Shown here: positions 1-11,363 of the stretch, piece by piece
How the letters are laid out: every line of letters starts with the position of its first letter
Numbering within the stretch: position 1 is the stretch's first letter
Origin: Elymus sibiricus
Taxonomy: Eukaryota > Streptophyta > Magnoliopsida > Poales > Poaceae
NCBI GenBank assembly: GCA_039707655.1
Contig: CM077672.1
Location: 457,290,390-457,354,389, forward strand
Reading direction: 5' to 3'
DNA length: 64,000 nt
Program-made: the position numbers and the translations under genes
The notes under the pieces: model-generated
Told to the model about the DNA's origin: nothing
Seen by the model: only the letters and a program-made list of their open reading frames with translations
Databases searched by the model: none

Positions 1-605
1 CCTTTATTGCCTATTACATGTTCATGAGGCATTTAATTTTTCGTGCGTGCACGGGTGGGAGGGTGTGTGTGCGCCGCAATTTGCGCTGAATTCACTGTTT
101 GGTTGGCCACAGATTAGCAAGGATAAGCAAAAACTAAAATGCACACGCGAACAGAAGTTCATCAAAAAATTGACAACAGGGCAAGACTGGCATCAGGACA
201 GGATTTTGCCAAGCATTTTTTTTTGTAAATTTTAGCTTCAAACCTTAAACCCTAATGGATAAGAAGATTTTTCTAATAATTTCAAACCTTAACATTTTTA
301 TCCAGTTAACACATTGGCTAAATACCTTCGATAAATATCCACACCAGTTACCATCTATACCTCTCCATGATTGGTGAGTGCAAGTGGCAATGCAATTTAA
401 AAAGAGCTCTTTTATTTATTGATCACTCATGAAATGAAATAACAAGGGGTAGTGTTTCTTTCAGTGCTTGCCCTCTTCACAGCATCAACATCAAATGGTC
501 CTCAGAACTAGTGTAAGTCCGAAATTGGCATCAAACATAGAAGTACTGAACAACAATTTTCCAGAGACACATGAGACTTGATACTAAAAGCTGATGTTCA
601 CAAAC
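1..605. other. Intron and flank of the ULP2-like gene
   Basis: No exon is visible here. The minus-strand ULP2-like reading frame reaches a splice donor at 605 (GTTTGTG on the minus strand). The next expected exon, carrying the Cys of the C48 triad in a D-C-G context, cannot be found on the minus strand down to position 1. The gene therefore most likely continues to the left of the window. The sequence is AT-rich with no recognisable repeat. Confidence 0.6.
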
Positions 606-3600
606 CTCAAGGGAGACAAATCTCAGATTTAAGAATTTGTCTGAAATATCTAATGCTGATTCAGGGTGCCTTTCCTTCCACTCTTCCCACAGATAACTGC
701 ACCAGAAAGAGTCAAACTCAGCAGATATTGGTCACCAAGTGACTCTCAAGTGATAAGATAAATAGGAGTAATGAAGTGCAAAAACCGACATTGACTGTTT
801 GCACTTTTCAGTTATGATATACTTCCAAATTAAATGTTTCAGGCATTTATGTGGTCTACAAGAGACGCCTTTGACCATTACCTAGTCCAAAATATATTAA
901 CAATTATATAATTTTTATATAAACGTGCTTCTGATAACTATAGTGTCCATTTTTTTTATCTGAAAATCCTAAAGATCATATGTGGTCAAAGTTATGAAAA
1001 TCTGATAGTGCATCCTAAAATAAACTAATTTGCACAAAAGCAGCACAAGATGTCACTCTTCCAGAAATGAGTTTACCTTTGAATAATGTCTTTCAGTCCA
1101 CTGTGATTTCCTTTAAGAGAATCCATATGTAATATGCATGGAACTTTACCATGCCCTTTTGCTTCACCATCTGAAGCAAAACAACGGGAAAGTAAAACAC
1201 TACTCCATAAAAATGTTAAAAGTACCAACTTTAATTTATGTTCGCACCTTCAGATGTTTCCACTTCTCCAGGATAACAAATAACAATCAAGCTCCAATGC
1301 AAGCTGCAATGCAGAAACATAATTAACAGTGCACAAAAGTTATCATTTTAACAATAAAAAGAAGTTGACAAGTTCCTTGCCTGAAGTTCACTGGAATAAA
1401 TAGAAAATCCTTCGCAAATATGTTTATTTTTCGGGTCCACTTGCGGACACGTAAAAAAGCTGATCTACCCTCTGGAGCTCTCCCTTGATCTTTGTCAAGA
1501 TCTGCCAGCTTGCGAAAAAAGAAGCTATTGAAGAAGTGGTACTTGCACTTCTCGGTGGTCTTCATTCTTGTGCTTAAGTATCTGCAAATAAGAAAACCAA
1601 AGCATAGTTGTAATTACAAATGAGTAAAATGCACCCCAGAGAAATGTGAAGTTAACAGGCACATAATGAAGAATTGTAACTGAACACATCAGAAATAGAA
1701 ATTCATCTTTCATGATATTTAAATCGATAATGAAATCAGATTTTGTTCAGAGCCAACAACTATGATAGTTCTCCATGAGAACTGTATCACATTGTTATTC
1801 AAAAATTACTGTCCATGCAATGCATGAAACGAGCAGAGCCATGACGATAAAGAAGATTTCATATCATAAACAACTTAAGAAAACATAAATACGGAACTGC
1901 ATCTGCATGTAGCAAAGCAGGTGATCAGATCTACAAATATTACAATAGCAATTACAAATATTATAAAAAGCAATTGCGACAGCACAAAAAGTGTAATTGG
2001 ACAGCACCATTTAACAACTAAGGCTATAAAATAAAGGATAATTGTGCAGACAGCAATGAAAGGTTCAACCTACTTGATATAAAAGTCAATTATTGTGTCG
2101 TTGACAAATGTTTCAGGTAGAAGCAAATCAACATCTCTGCTGCTAATAGAAACAGCATCCGGATCTCCTTTAGGATAGATAACGTCTTCAAAGTCGTCAA
2201 TGCTGAAACAATTAACACGAACAACGGAACAAGTTTAAGCATAGTAGCAAGAACAAAATATAGATCACGGTAGACACTCAGTTCAATTTCAGACATTAAT
2301 AAGGTTATAAATAGCTAGCAATATTAGCATTATTGGTTTTTTGGACCCTAATCGCTAAACGATGCTTCAATGTCCCGCTACAGTTGCGACGGTCAGTATA
2401 GCTTCAAGTAGCTCTGATTTGTCTTAGCTAGCTAGTGACAGCCCTGCTATTCCATCTAAGTACCTTTTGCCAAAACTACAAGCTAAATTTGAAAATCAAC
2501 TTCATTAAAGGCCTCAATACATCTATTGAGGGCATAGATTATGAGAACCTATCAAAAAACTTGTTTCTCTTTTTGATCTACAATACAAAATAAATAAAAT
2601 ATGAAAATACTTTTCGTAATGGATCTAATGATACAAATTTGGTAATGTACATATTGATATTTTTTCTAAAAACTTGGTCAAACATGCACATGTTTGACTT
2701 TTAAAAAAATAATACACCTTATATTTTGGAACAGAGTGAGTATTTACTATTTGGTCTGAAGAAAATTGTGTTCCTATCATGATACTGTGTCAAAACTTGC
2801 TTGCATGATTCATGTAGTGTACATATTAATTATTTTTCTATTAAAATAACAAAACATTATACATAATAGCTATGCTTTAAGTAGCTTAGCCAGGACCTCG
2901 CCGTCAAAACTGAGATCTAAAAACTTGGAGATTACAGAAGACATTAGAACATAATAGATGAAACTAGTACAATGGATAAAAACATGCATAGCAATAACAT
3001 CGTTTCTACATGACAGAAGTTAATTGTAGTGCAATATGCTCATGAATGCTTCTAGATAGTTCAGATGGTTCATAGAGGCAAAAAACAAAATAAAAAACAG
3101 ATGCGGAGAATACATGACAGATGTGCAACATACCCAGAAAAGTATTGTTTCGGGAAAAATAAACTTGGGTCAGTGCTCCGGTTCTCCAACGCAAAATCCT
3201 CCCTGACAGTGGCATGCCATCGCGTAAGAACATTTGTTACAAAAGCAACAACATAACCAAAGACTGTACATATATATTTTGTAACTCGGAGCAAACTGCA
3301 CATTAGAAGTGTAAAAAGATACAGATATAGCAAAACAGTCCAACCACGAAATCTGGCAAATATGTGACAAGTCCGATGGGATAAGAACTTTTCCGCCAAA
3401 ATCATGTATAATGTCCTGATCCCTCCATCACAATCTATGTCCAACTTTAAGATTTGATATCCATATCCAAACCCCAGACAAACAGAAAAATGCATTCATA
3501 ACCAAACCCTAAGCTGAAATAACCCGACTTACCAACATTTGCAGCATGTCTAATTTCGTGAGGTCTTGAGTAAAAGAATAACACATCACAATATAACTGT

Positions 3601-6600
3601 TTCATATAGTGATTTGAAGTGCATGGTCTACTCTATACAATATGAATAAAACCATACACGATTAACACTTAACAGTAATATCTGATATGACGCACCCCCA
3701 TATATTATTAACACTTAACAGTAATATCTGATATCGGTATCAAGCAAAAATATATTATTTTTTCTCTATATCTGGTGGTTATGGCTTATTAAATATGAGA
3801 CCCAAAGTTCCGAACTCAATCTAAAAGTTAGTCTTCCTATAAGATATGGGAAGTATCTGGTATGGCCAGAATTTTTCACTGGCATATGTTTAACAGCCCA
3901 ATTTACATGGTTTAATAATCAGCATCAGTATTGCATGATCCTATCTGTGGCTCGATAGGAGGGGAAAATAACAAAAATTAATGTGTCTAATGTAATGATG
4001 CATTGGCATGAACCTAGTAACTCTTCTATGCTGTGGTCAGAAATGTGATTTGACTGAAATCAACACATACATGAATAAAGGTCAGACATAAAGCATAACA
4101 TCAGCTCGAAGCTTACGATGGAGTGTTGTTCCAGATGTCACGATATCTTGATGCAATATGACAAATCTTCTCTTGTTTTCGTGGCCACTGTGGATCTGTA
4201 AGAATAAACTCCACTCTAATAGGATCTATAGAGTACAAAAAAGACAAAATAATTAGTTCGATATACGCAAACACCAAAGGATATCAAAACCTCACAATAT
4301 TAACATTCAATTCATATTTTGTTAACTTATTATAAATTATTCATGCATGCATTTGTGAACAGGGCATGACGGCGGCGAGGAGAGGTGAAACTTCAGGCAC
4401 GGCATCTCAAGTGGCAGGATTCATGCATGCATTTGTGAACAGGGCACGACGGTGGCGAGGAGAGGTGAAACTTCAGGCACGGCATCTCGAGTGGCAGGAA
4501 GAGGCGGGGATGGTTTTGGGGGAGTTTATCTCTTTTAGGGGATCTGCTAGAGTGCTCAAACTCCCAATAATGAAAGTTATGGGAGAGTTATAGGATTTTT
4601 AGGGGAATCTCCTAGAGTTGCTCTTGGGTTGCAGGGGTGCTCAACATGAGGACAAGGTCTGGAACCTCCTGCCTTCTTGCCATTGGTAGGAGGCCAAGGT
4701 TCTGGTTAGAATCAGAGGATAGAGAACCAAGGGGCCAATTAGCAGCAGGGGTTAGAGAAACAAAATAGTGGGAGAGTGATCTGTAATTCTGGCTTGTTTA
4801 TTGAATGAATCAGAGGCCCATGCATCATATACCTGGCTTACACCGACTTGAGGATCAAGGAAACAACTCATATGGAGGAGCAAGGAAACCACTAATATCT
4901 CTAAGAAATCAATTAAATTTGTAACTTCGTAAGACAAATAGATGACCTTATCTTTAGGCTCCTCTAGGAGTCGGTATGGCTGTATGGTTGATGCAGGATG
5001 GGCCCTACAAATGTAGACCCCAAATGAAACTTGATGATAACAACTGCACAACCGCTGCCCACATGGACACAAAGATGTGAACACGGAGCCAGCAACAAGA
5101 GGGCGGCTTGCTATCACCTCACGCTAATACACCACTTGCTTTTCCCAGCGATGATAGTCTACTACTTTTTTTGTGAATGTTTTGCGTTGGTCTATTAGTT
5201 TCTTAACAGGTGGACAGTCATGAGAGACATGCAATGGACCAGTCTTAGCAGCGCCATTTACCTTCCTATTCAAAAGTACTATGCGCATGCAATCAAGCCT
5301 TTGGTTGGTACAGTCAAATGTGTGCGCTATTTGTATAATCTTACTATTGCATGACACATTTTCTGCCAAGGACAAAAAGGAAATTAATAAGGAGCTCTAC
5401 AAATGTTTTTTGTATTCAGATACTTATATTAAGCAACAGACCGATACTAATCAAACAAATAAACTGTTGTTTGGTTGATGCTATTTAACTTTTTCAGAAG
5501 AACGGAAGACATGCAATACTGATAAATTCTAAATTAACAACAAAACACACCCCATAAACCAACACAGCTTTATTTCATGCCTTGCATGCATCATACATTG
5601 GCCCGAGATGTCATCTATCATTGGAACACAGTGAATGAAAGCATACTAAATCTGGGATACGATAAAAAGACCAGAATGCCCAGCATAATTACCTGAACTT
5701 TCGATCTCTGCACTGGGTCTAATAAGGAGAGTTACAGAGGCAGATATAACCTGGTTAAAAGGGTAACTGATATTAAGCTATACAAATTAGAATGGAAAGT
5801 AACAAACAAAAAGTAAAGAGAATTACATACACTCTGAGTCCATTGACTATTAATGGAAATGATGTCACAAACATCCCAACATAGAGCTATCGTCTTATCA
5901 TCTTCACATGAATCACAATCAGAATGTTCAATTTTGAAGCCTTCTGGTGAAAAAATTAAGTGAGGCTGAAGATGCAGGGCCGTGTCGCACATCACAAAGT
6001 CAGGTTTAAGCACAACCGTCCCTTCTTTATCAACCTACAAATACAGAAAACAAATAGAAATGATAAAAGTACCCAACTAAATACTCCACGATGACATTTG
6101 AATCATGTTAGTAGGCCAATAGCTGGCTGTAACTTAACAAATGAAAGTTTTACAGATATGAACTATCAGTTCTACTTCATATAGATCATTTCTCCAAATT
6201 TCTAGCTTGCTGAAGAACCCAAACTGCATTCAATAATACGAATTACTCCAAGTATTCTATAAGGCAAGGAGGATACGTACCATTTCACCCAAAGCATTGT
6301 ACGTATTTTCCAAATTTTGTTCCATGTAACCTGAAATTGCACAAAAAAATATTAGCAGACTCCCATAAAGAAAGCACGAGCATTGGCTATGAGTTGACCA
6401 TTTTACAGGGTATACCGTAATTAGTGTTGGATGAAGTTTCAGGGCTAGATGACAAGTTTTCTTCATCGGAATCAGAATATGTTCCCTGATGCCAACCAAA
6501 ACAAGTAACCAAAAAAGATCAATACATGGAAATGGAATAAATAGTTGCATCAAAAGACAAATATTAACAGTATCTATATCTGGCCGAACCTCAAGGTGTT

Positions 6601-6860
6601 GCGTACTGCCAAGTCTAACTTCCTTCATGGCCTGAATTCCTGACATCATCCTTGTATCTTGATATCCATCTAAGCAAGCATAGGAATTGCTAGAACCACT
6701 GTGCATGGCTGTAGTTGCCATAACCACATCAAATTCGGTTTTGTGGGATAGATCCTGATTCATTTGAGGACATTCAGTTGCATATGATTCTTCACCACCA
6801 TGAGTATCAAGCAAGCCAGTGTATTCCAAACCAGATATCTCAGCCTGATTCATCTGCAAC
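606..6860 (-). CDS. ULP2: ULP2-type SUMO protease (C48), partial at both ends
   Basis: Ubiquitin-like-specific protease of the plant ULP2 group, which removes SUMO from nuclear proteins. Eleven minus-strand exons join in one frame: 6590-6860, 6416-6485, 6281-6330, 5831-6034, 5693-5750, 4117-4225, 2074-2202, 1381-1581, 1248-1303, 1077-1170 and 606-696. This gives about 444 codons. Recognisable family blocks are PDAVSISSRDVDLLLPETFV then NDTIIDFYIK, HFFNSFFFRKLADLD, FLRVRKWTRK, LHWSLIVICYPGEV with the catalytic His, and CILHMDSLKGNHSGLKD with the catalytic Asp, then YLWEEWKERHPESALDISDKF. The Cys exon is outside the window. The true start is unresolved: the most upstream visible exon opens in phase after an acceptor and contains an ATG at 6852, so N-terminal exons may be missed. 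All introns are GT-AG except the one after 1381. No broken codon was seen. The family call is firm; the exact orthologue is not. Confidence 0.9.
1304..1380 (-). other. GC-AG intron in ULP2-like gene
   Basis: On the minus strand exon 1381-1581 ends AACTTCAG and is followed by GCAAGG. The next exon begins at 1303 after TTGCAG. Only this GC donor keeps the family-conserved PVNF-S-LHWS junction, because AG plus C makes the Ser codon. The nearest GT (CCAGTGAAC) would delete three conserved residues. The context AG|GCAAG is the usual one for plant GC-AG introns. The intron is 77 bp. Confidence 0.85.
2480..2740. repeat. Possible degenerate Stowaway-like end
   Basis: The stretch ends with acaccttatattttggaaca followed by gagtgagta, which resembles the right terminus of the intact Stowaway at 7173-7504. 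No matching left terminus could be found, so this is at best a decayed copy inside a ULP2 intron. Confidence 0.3.
4339..4498. repeat. Two-copy 80-bp tandem duplication
   Basis: The unit starting attcatgcatgcatttgtga occurs at 4339 and again at 4419, a period of exactly 80 bp with only a few differences (for example gcatgacggcggcg against gcacgacggtggcg). It lies in the ULP2 intron between exons 4117-4225 and 5693-5750. It is followed at about 4500-4620 by a stretch with the gene-poor repeat motif ctagagttgctcttgg. Confidence 0.8.
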
Positions 6861-7172
6861 CTGTGAATTACAACACAGGGGGAGGAGGGTATAGAAGCAA
6901 TTAGATATTATTTGATCGACGATCATAAAAGTCAAGAAGCAATCAGATAATTGCAAATATCACCAAAAGAGAGGTGCCGGAAAAAATGAAAATGAGGGAA
7001 TCATCTATGGAAGACTTCAATTTCTTTATGCATTGCGGTTGATATGCAATAAACATATAATATAACAACAAAATAAACAAGGCCTTGTCATCTTCATTAC
7101 TATGATTGACCACTGAAAGATTGAATGAAAAGAGCTGGATGCACAGGCCAAGAAAGACAAGCATCAATAATA

Positions 7173-7504
7173 CTCCCTCCGTTCCTTTATATAAGGTGTA
7201 TTTGTTTTTTGATAAAATTCCAGAATGTAAGGTGCATTTCTTTTAGTTCCTCATAATTCCCTTGTTAGCCCTCCGAAAAAAAGGAAAGTATCTCTTTTCT
7301 GATTGTCTGTATCTCTCCTTATAGCAAAAGAAGGAAACTATCTCTTTGTCAATCGCATGTATCTCATACTTTTCTGGACTAATTGATTCACTTTACACTA
7401 ACCAACAAATTTTTCAAGGGTAATTTAGTCTTAACATGTCTATAATTATGTGCCTTGGTCACCGTGCCAGAAATAATACACCTTATATAAAGGAACGGAG
7501 GGAG
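7173..7504. mobile_element. Stowaway MITE (332 bp) with TA target duplication
   Basis: The left end is ctccctccgttcctttatat and the right end is its inverse (tataaaggaacggagggag). TA dinucleotides flank both sides, at 7171-7172 and 7505-7506. Length, ends and TA duplication are those of Tc1/mariner-type Stowaway elements of grasses. It carries no coding capacity. It lies just upstream of the most 5' resolved ULP2 exon. Confidence 0.9.
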
Positions 7505-8040
7505 TAGCATCTAATTTGTAATGAATGTGGAACATCAGAAGTGTATCAAGACTTGTACATCCTCAAAACCACGACACTGAAATGGGTGCACAGGAGCAGC
7601 TTACTTTTGTTCTATCATATTAACGTACTTTTGTTCTATCACATTAACGAAGTTCCGTCAAAATATATGACAAGGAATCTAATAGGAACACTCTGCAACC
7701 TTTCTTTATGAGATAAGGACAGGTGCAACTCATTATTTTTGGTTTGAGCAACCAGAATTTCACTTACCACTACAAGTTACAGCCTTAGTGAACATTCTCG
7801 TATGAGTTTGTATTGCTAGCTTAAATAGCTTAGCTGGGCTAGATAAATGGATGGCGACGGGTGCTAGTTGCAACTATGTGTGGTATATTTGAGCCAACAG
7901 AATTTTTCTTACAATCTTAGTAAAATAATCTCTTAAAATGCTTAGCTAGGCCAGATTCACCTAGCCCATTTGAGCTATAGCTCATAGAAGCAAGGCTCGT
8001 CGTTTGGTTGCATGGAATCTAAAAACGTAAAACACAGAAC

Positions 8041-9309
8041 CTACAAAGCACGGACACGCCTGGAATTGCCGATTGGCCGTCCTGATACGGCGGGATACGG
8101 CGACACGGCGGGATACGCGTATCCCCCAGTATCCCCTGATTTTCGATTTAAAAAAAAAGAAAAAAATTCAGGGATACGGCGGGATACGTAAGTGACACGG
8201 TTGGGATACGGCCCGGCCCAAAAACAACCTTGGCCCAAAACGAAACCCTATTTTTGCAGGACTCGCACGCAGCTCTCTACATAACAGCGAGGGGCTCCCA
8301 GGTCCCAGTTTCTTCTGGATCGAAGCCGCCACCTGCCGGAACAAAGCCGCCGCCGCCTGGATTCGCCGCCGCCGCCGCCGGCGACGATTGGAATCGACCG
8401 GCGACCGCTACCCCAACACCAGGAGGCAGCAGCCTCTTGTCCCGACGGCAGGTAACCCTCCTTCCCCAGTCCCCAATCCCCGAATCCAGCAGCCTCTCCT
8501 CAACTTCTTGATCTCTTTTATTCAGATTTGATTTCTTCCATTAAGCTGCTGGATGCTGTGCTTGGCTGCTTGCTAGCCGCTGCTCGTTGAATGTGTGTAG
8601 AACTGTAGATCGTAGTAGACTAGTAGTAGTGCTGCTGCTCGTTGAATGTGTGTAGATTGTAGTAGACTAGCTGCTGTTGCTTGCTACTCATGTCACTAGT
8701 TCAATGCTTGTGCTGCTGTTGATCAATGATCATGAATGATGAATGCTTGCTGTTTGTACTGCTTGCAGTTAGGTTAGGTAGAGCATGGCATCTGGGAGTG
8801 GCACAGCCGGTAGCCAATCGTCCGTGGGTGAGTGAAGGGCAGTCTGGTCCTGGTGCTGTAGATCCCAAGTTTCCTCTGTGGGCTTATGTGGAGAAGCTTA
8901 TACCGACAGCTGCTGCTAATGGTACTGCTGCTGCCTCCGGCATTGCAAATTGGGTAAGCAAAGCAAACATCTTTACTGTTTTCATGTGCTTGTATTGTCT
9001 TCCGGTTATGTCTTCTACTCTTCTAATCGGCTTTATTGTTTGATGTGTTTTGCAAGATGCAAGTTGCAATGACATGGGGGACAAGGATCAATCAAGCACT
9101 TGATAAAAGAGACACCGAATGGGGCAGTATTCTCTATTCTAATCTCTTTCTCTTTAATTTTCTGTATTAACTCTATATTACATGGCATATTTTTATTTTA
9201 TTTTATATATACCCACCGTATCCCCGAATGGCTGTTTTTGGAAAATGCCGTGTCCCGTATCCCCGTATGCGTATCCCCGTCTTTCCGTCCCCGTGTCTGT
9301 GCTTTTTAG
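8041..9309 (+). mobile_element. Non-autonomous hAT transposon with 8-bp TSD
   Basis: The left end is ctacaaagcacggacacg and the right end reads, on the opposite strand, ctaaaaagcacagacacg. These are imperfect terminal inverted repeats of about 18 bp. An identical octamer cacagaac flanks both sides (8033-8040 and 9310-9317), the target duplication expected for the hAT superfamily. Subterminal regions are rich in gggatacg/cgtatcccc motifs in both orientations. The 1269-bp element keeps a 5' leader, a fragment of a transposase N-terminus and a short C-terminal-like piece, so it is an internal-deletion derivative. Confidence 0.9.
8784..9120 (+). pseudogene. hAT transposase N-terminal remnant (BED-type region), broken
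   Basis: An ATG at 8784 starts a Gly/Ser-rich leader. The frame changes near 8830, where GTGA is directly repeated (ggtgagtgaagg). A second frame then reads DPKFPLWAYVEKL, typical of the start of a BED zinc-finger region, and stops at a plausible donor after GIANW (8955). The Cys/His part of the finger and the catalytic domain are absent. After the intron only MTWGTRINQALDKRDTEWGS at about 9070-9125 remains. The 4-bp duplication and the internal deletion make it non-functional. The family is clear from element structure; the protein match is by motif only. Confidence 0.65.
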
Positions 9310-9317
9310 CACAGAAC

Positions 9318-10600
9318 ACGCCTTGAAAAATAACTCATCTTCTTTGGATCTATGTTTCTTGGATGCATGGGGAAAGAAAATCTGCAGAGATGAGCTGGGA
9401 CAGGACAGGTGATCTAGGAATAGTCGAATACAACCCCACAACAGCAGTAAACTGGTGCATACCCTTGGTAGACGGAGGCCAAGACGAGCACAATTCCAGA
9501 TAACGGCGACTCGATGATTTTTTTTTTCTGTTTTGCCAGTGCAAGAGAGAATCCCACGTAGGCACCCCATTACGATCAATCAGTCAATCGACTGCTTCTG
9601 ATTTTGGTGTGTGCATGCGACTGCAATAGAGAAGTGAGAGAACATCATGCCCACATGAACCGCACCTCCCTGTTCCGCTTCCCTTCGCCACGAGCGTTGC
9701 ACCAACGCCCACACTGCTCAGCAGCTGCCGGCCAGAACCAAATCAACCCGGCCAGACTGCCAGAGGACAGAGCCAGACTCGCAAGGCACAGCCTAGGCCG
9801 ATCAACGCCACAACCGGCAACTAAACGACCAGCAGTCACCCGGCCGATCAACACCGCAAGCAGGGAGCACTAACACGGTATTTTTTTTTCTAATTATTTT
9901 TGCATCAATTGTTCGTTCTTCAATTTTGCCCCATTATTATCAATTTGTAGCCAATAGACGGTAGACCAAACCCCAATTCAATCTAATTAGGGTAAACTAA
10001 ATTCAGCTAGGAATTTTCCATATTTTAAGTGTAATTTGTATTTATCTAAAGTAGTTTATTAAACCTCGGTGTCTGACAATGTATTTTGGAAATTGGAAAT
10101 ACAGGACATATGTTTCAAGTAATTTTGTCCTTTGTTTCGTCAATATAAATTTATAATAGTAAGCATTTTTTGTATTTATACCGTCTTCTATTGCGTCTGA
10201 CAATCTATGCTAGAAGTAAAGGGACGCACATTTATTTAGTAAACCGTTACTTGAAAAAATTTACGCCACATATTAAAATGGTGCATCGTGGTGGCATTAC
10301 CTCTAGCTCCGCCCCTGTATCTATCTAGCCTACCCCAACTTGCTTGGGAGTTGGGACAAAAGAAAAATCAAATCTTACCAAAGGGTAAAAATCACAATCT
10401 GGATAACTGCGTAAACATAGATAGAACACTGCCTATATTCAGACTTTCAGAGAACACTTTCTTAGATCGTTCTTGAAAGTACGCATGCCCATCTCTTTTC
10501 TGCTACGAGAACACACACCCATCTAACTCATGTAACAGAAAAACACAATGGTCATAGAATTTCGCTGCGAGCATTAAAAATCATTAATTTCCGGTACAGC
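9318..10600. other. No gene seen between hAT element and GC-rich block
   Basis: Mixed-composition DNA without a convincing reading frame, splice pair or terminal repeat. It probably belongs to the long first intron or upstream region of the ULP2-like gene. Short homopolymer runs occur at about 9519 and 9883. Confidence 0.4.
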
Positions 10601-10656
10601 AACCGGCCACAATGTTCGCGAGGATGAGGAAGTTACAACAGGACGAGAGATTGATA

Positions 10657-11110
10657 CCTGCTTCGAGTCGCGGTCGAGGTGGCGGCGGTGTCCTCTGGAC
10701 TTTGGTCGGGGAGGCCCTGGTGTGGGTAGGGTCTGAGGAGGGGTCGCGACGGGGTACGGGAGAGACGACCTCGGTGCGGAGCGGAAGCGGTTCCCTTGGC
10801 CTGGCGTCGGGGATGTCCAACGAGGGCGGGGCGAGGGTGGCGGCGACGGATCTCGTGGTTCTAGGGTTTCCGCCGAGGGGAGGACCGCGGAGCGTGGGTG
10901 GAGAAGGGATGGGTCACGGGCCAGCGTGGCGGGGGGTGCTGGTCCGCCGGAGGAGTTGAGGGGAGAGGCGGAGGCTACCGGGGCGGCATGGAGGGATGGA
11001 TCGCCCTGGTGGCGGTGGGGCGGAGGAGGAGAGGCGGATGGCGCAGGGGAGAAGGGGAGCGGGTCAGACGAGAGACGACTCGACTATGCCCAGTGGCAAT
11101 TGCGGGGTAA
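10657..11110 (-). promoter_or_regulatory. GC-rich probable promoter and non-coding first exon of ULP2-like gene
   Basis: A GC-rich island contrasts with AT-rich surroundings. On the minus strand it holds AAACCCTAG near 10870, a motif common in plant 5' leaders, and a good donor CGAAGCAG|GTATC at about 10656. No ATG precedes that donor on the minus strand from about 10910 down, so if it is an exon it is untranslated. Its position upstream of the ULP2 exons suggests it is their first exon. A transcript would be needed to prove the link across about 3.8 kb. Confidence 0.45.
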
Positions 11111-11363
11111 TTATACCGCAAAGTAGTAACTACTCTCCAATGCCTTTGATCACAAGGAAACTAATTTATGATTTATGGAGGGTTTTATCATAAGGAGTTG
11201 ATGACGGGGAATGGGTCTTTGAGAGTTTTTTTTTATACGAGAGAAATTTCCAATCTATTCATCAATCACGGCAGTATAGAGAACACTAGAGCTAATAAAA
11301 ATTTGAGAATAACCTCAGAAAAATGAGTATTACTCCGGTGGGTTCTTTAAATCTTGAGTCATC

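Noticed and set aside
10612..11193. Several plus-strand Gly/Arg-rich frames
   Set aside because: GC-rich promoter-like island. No homology, no splice pair, and overlapping frames in several phases.
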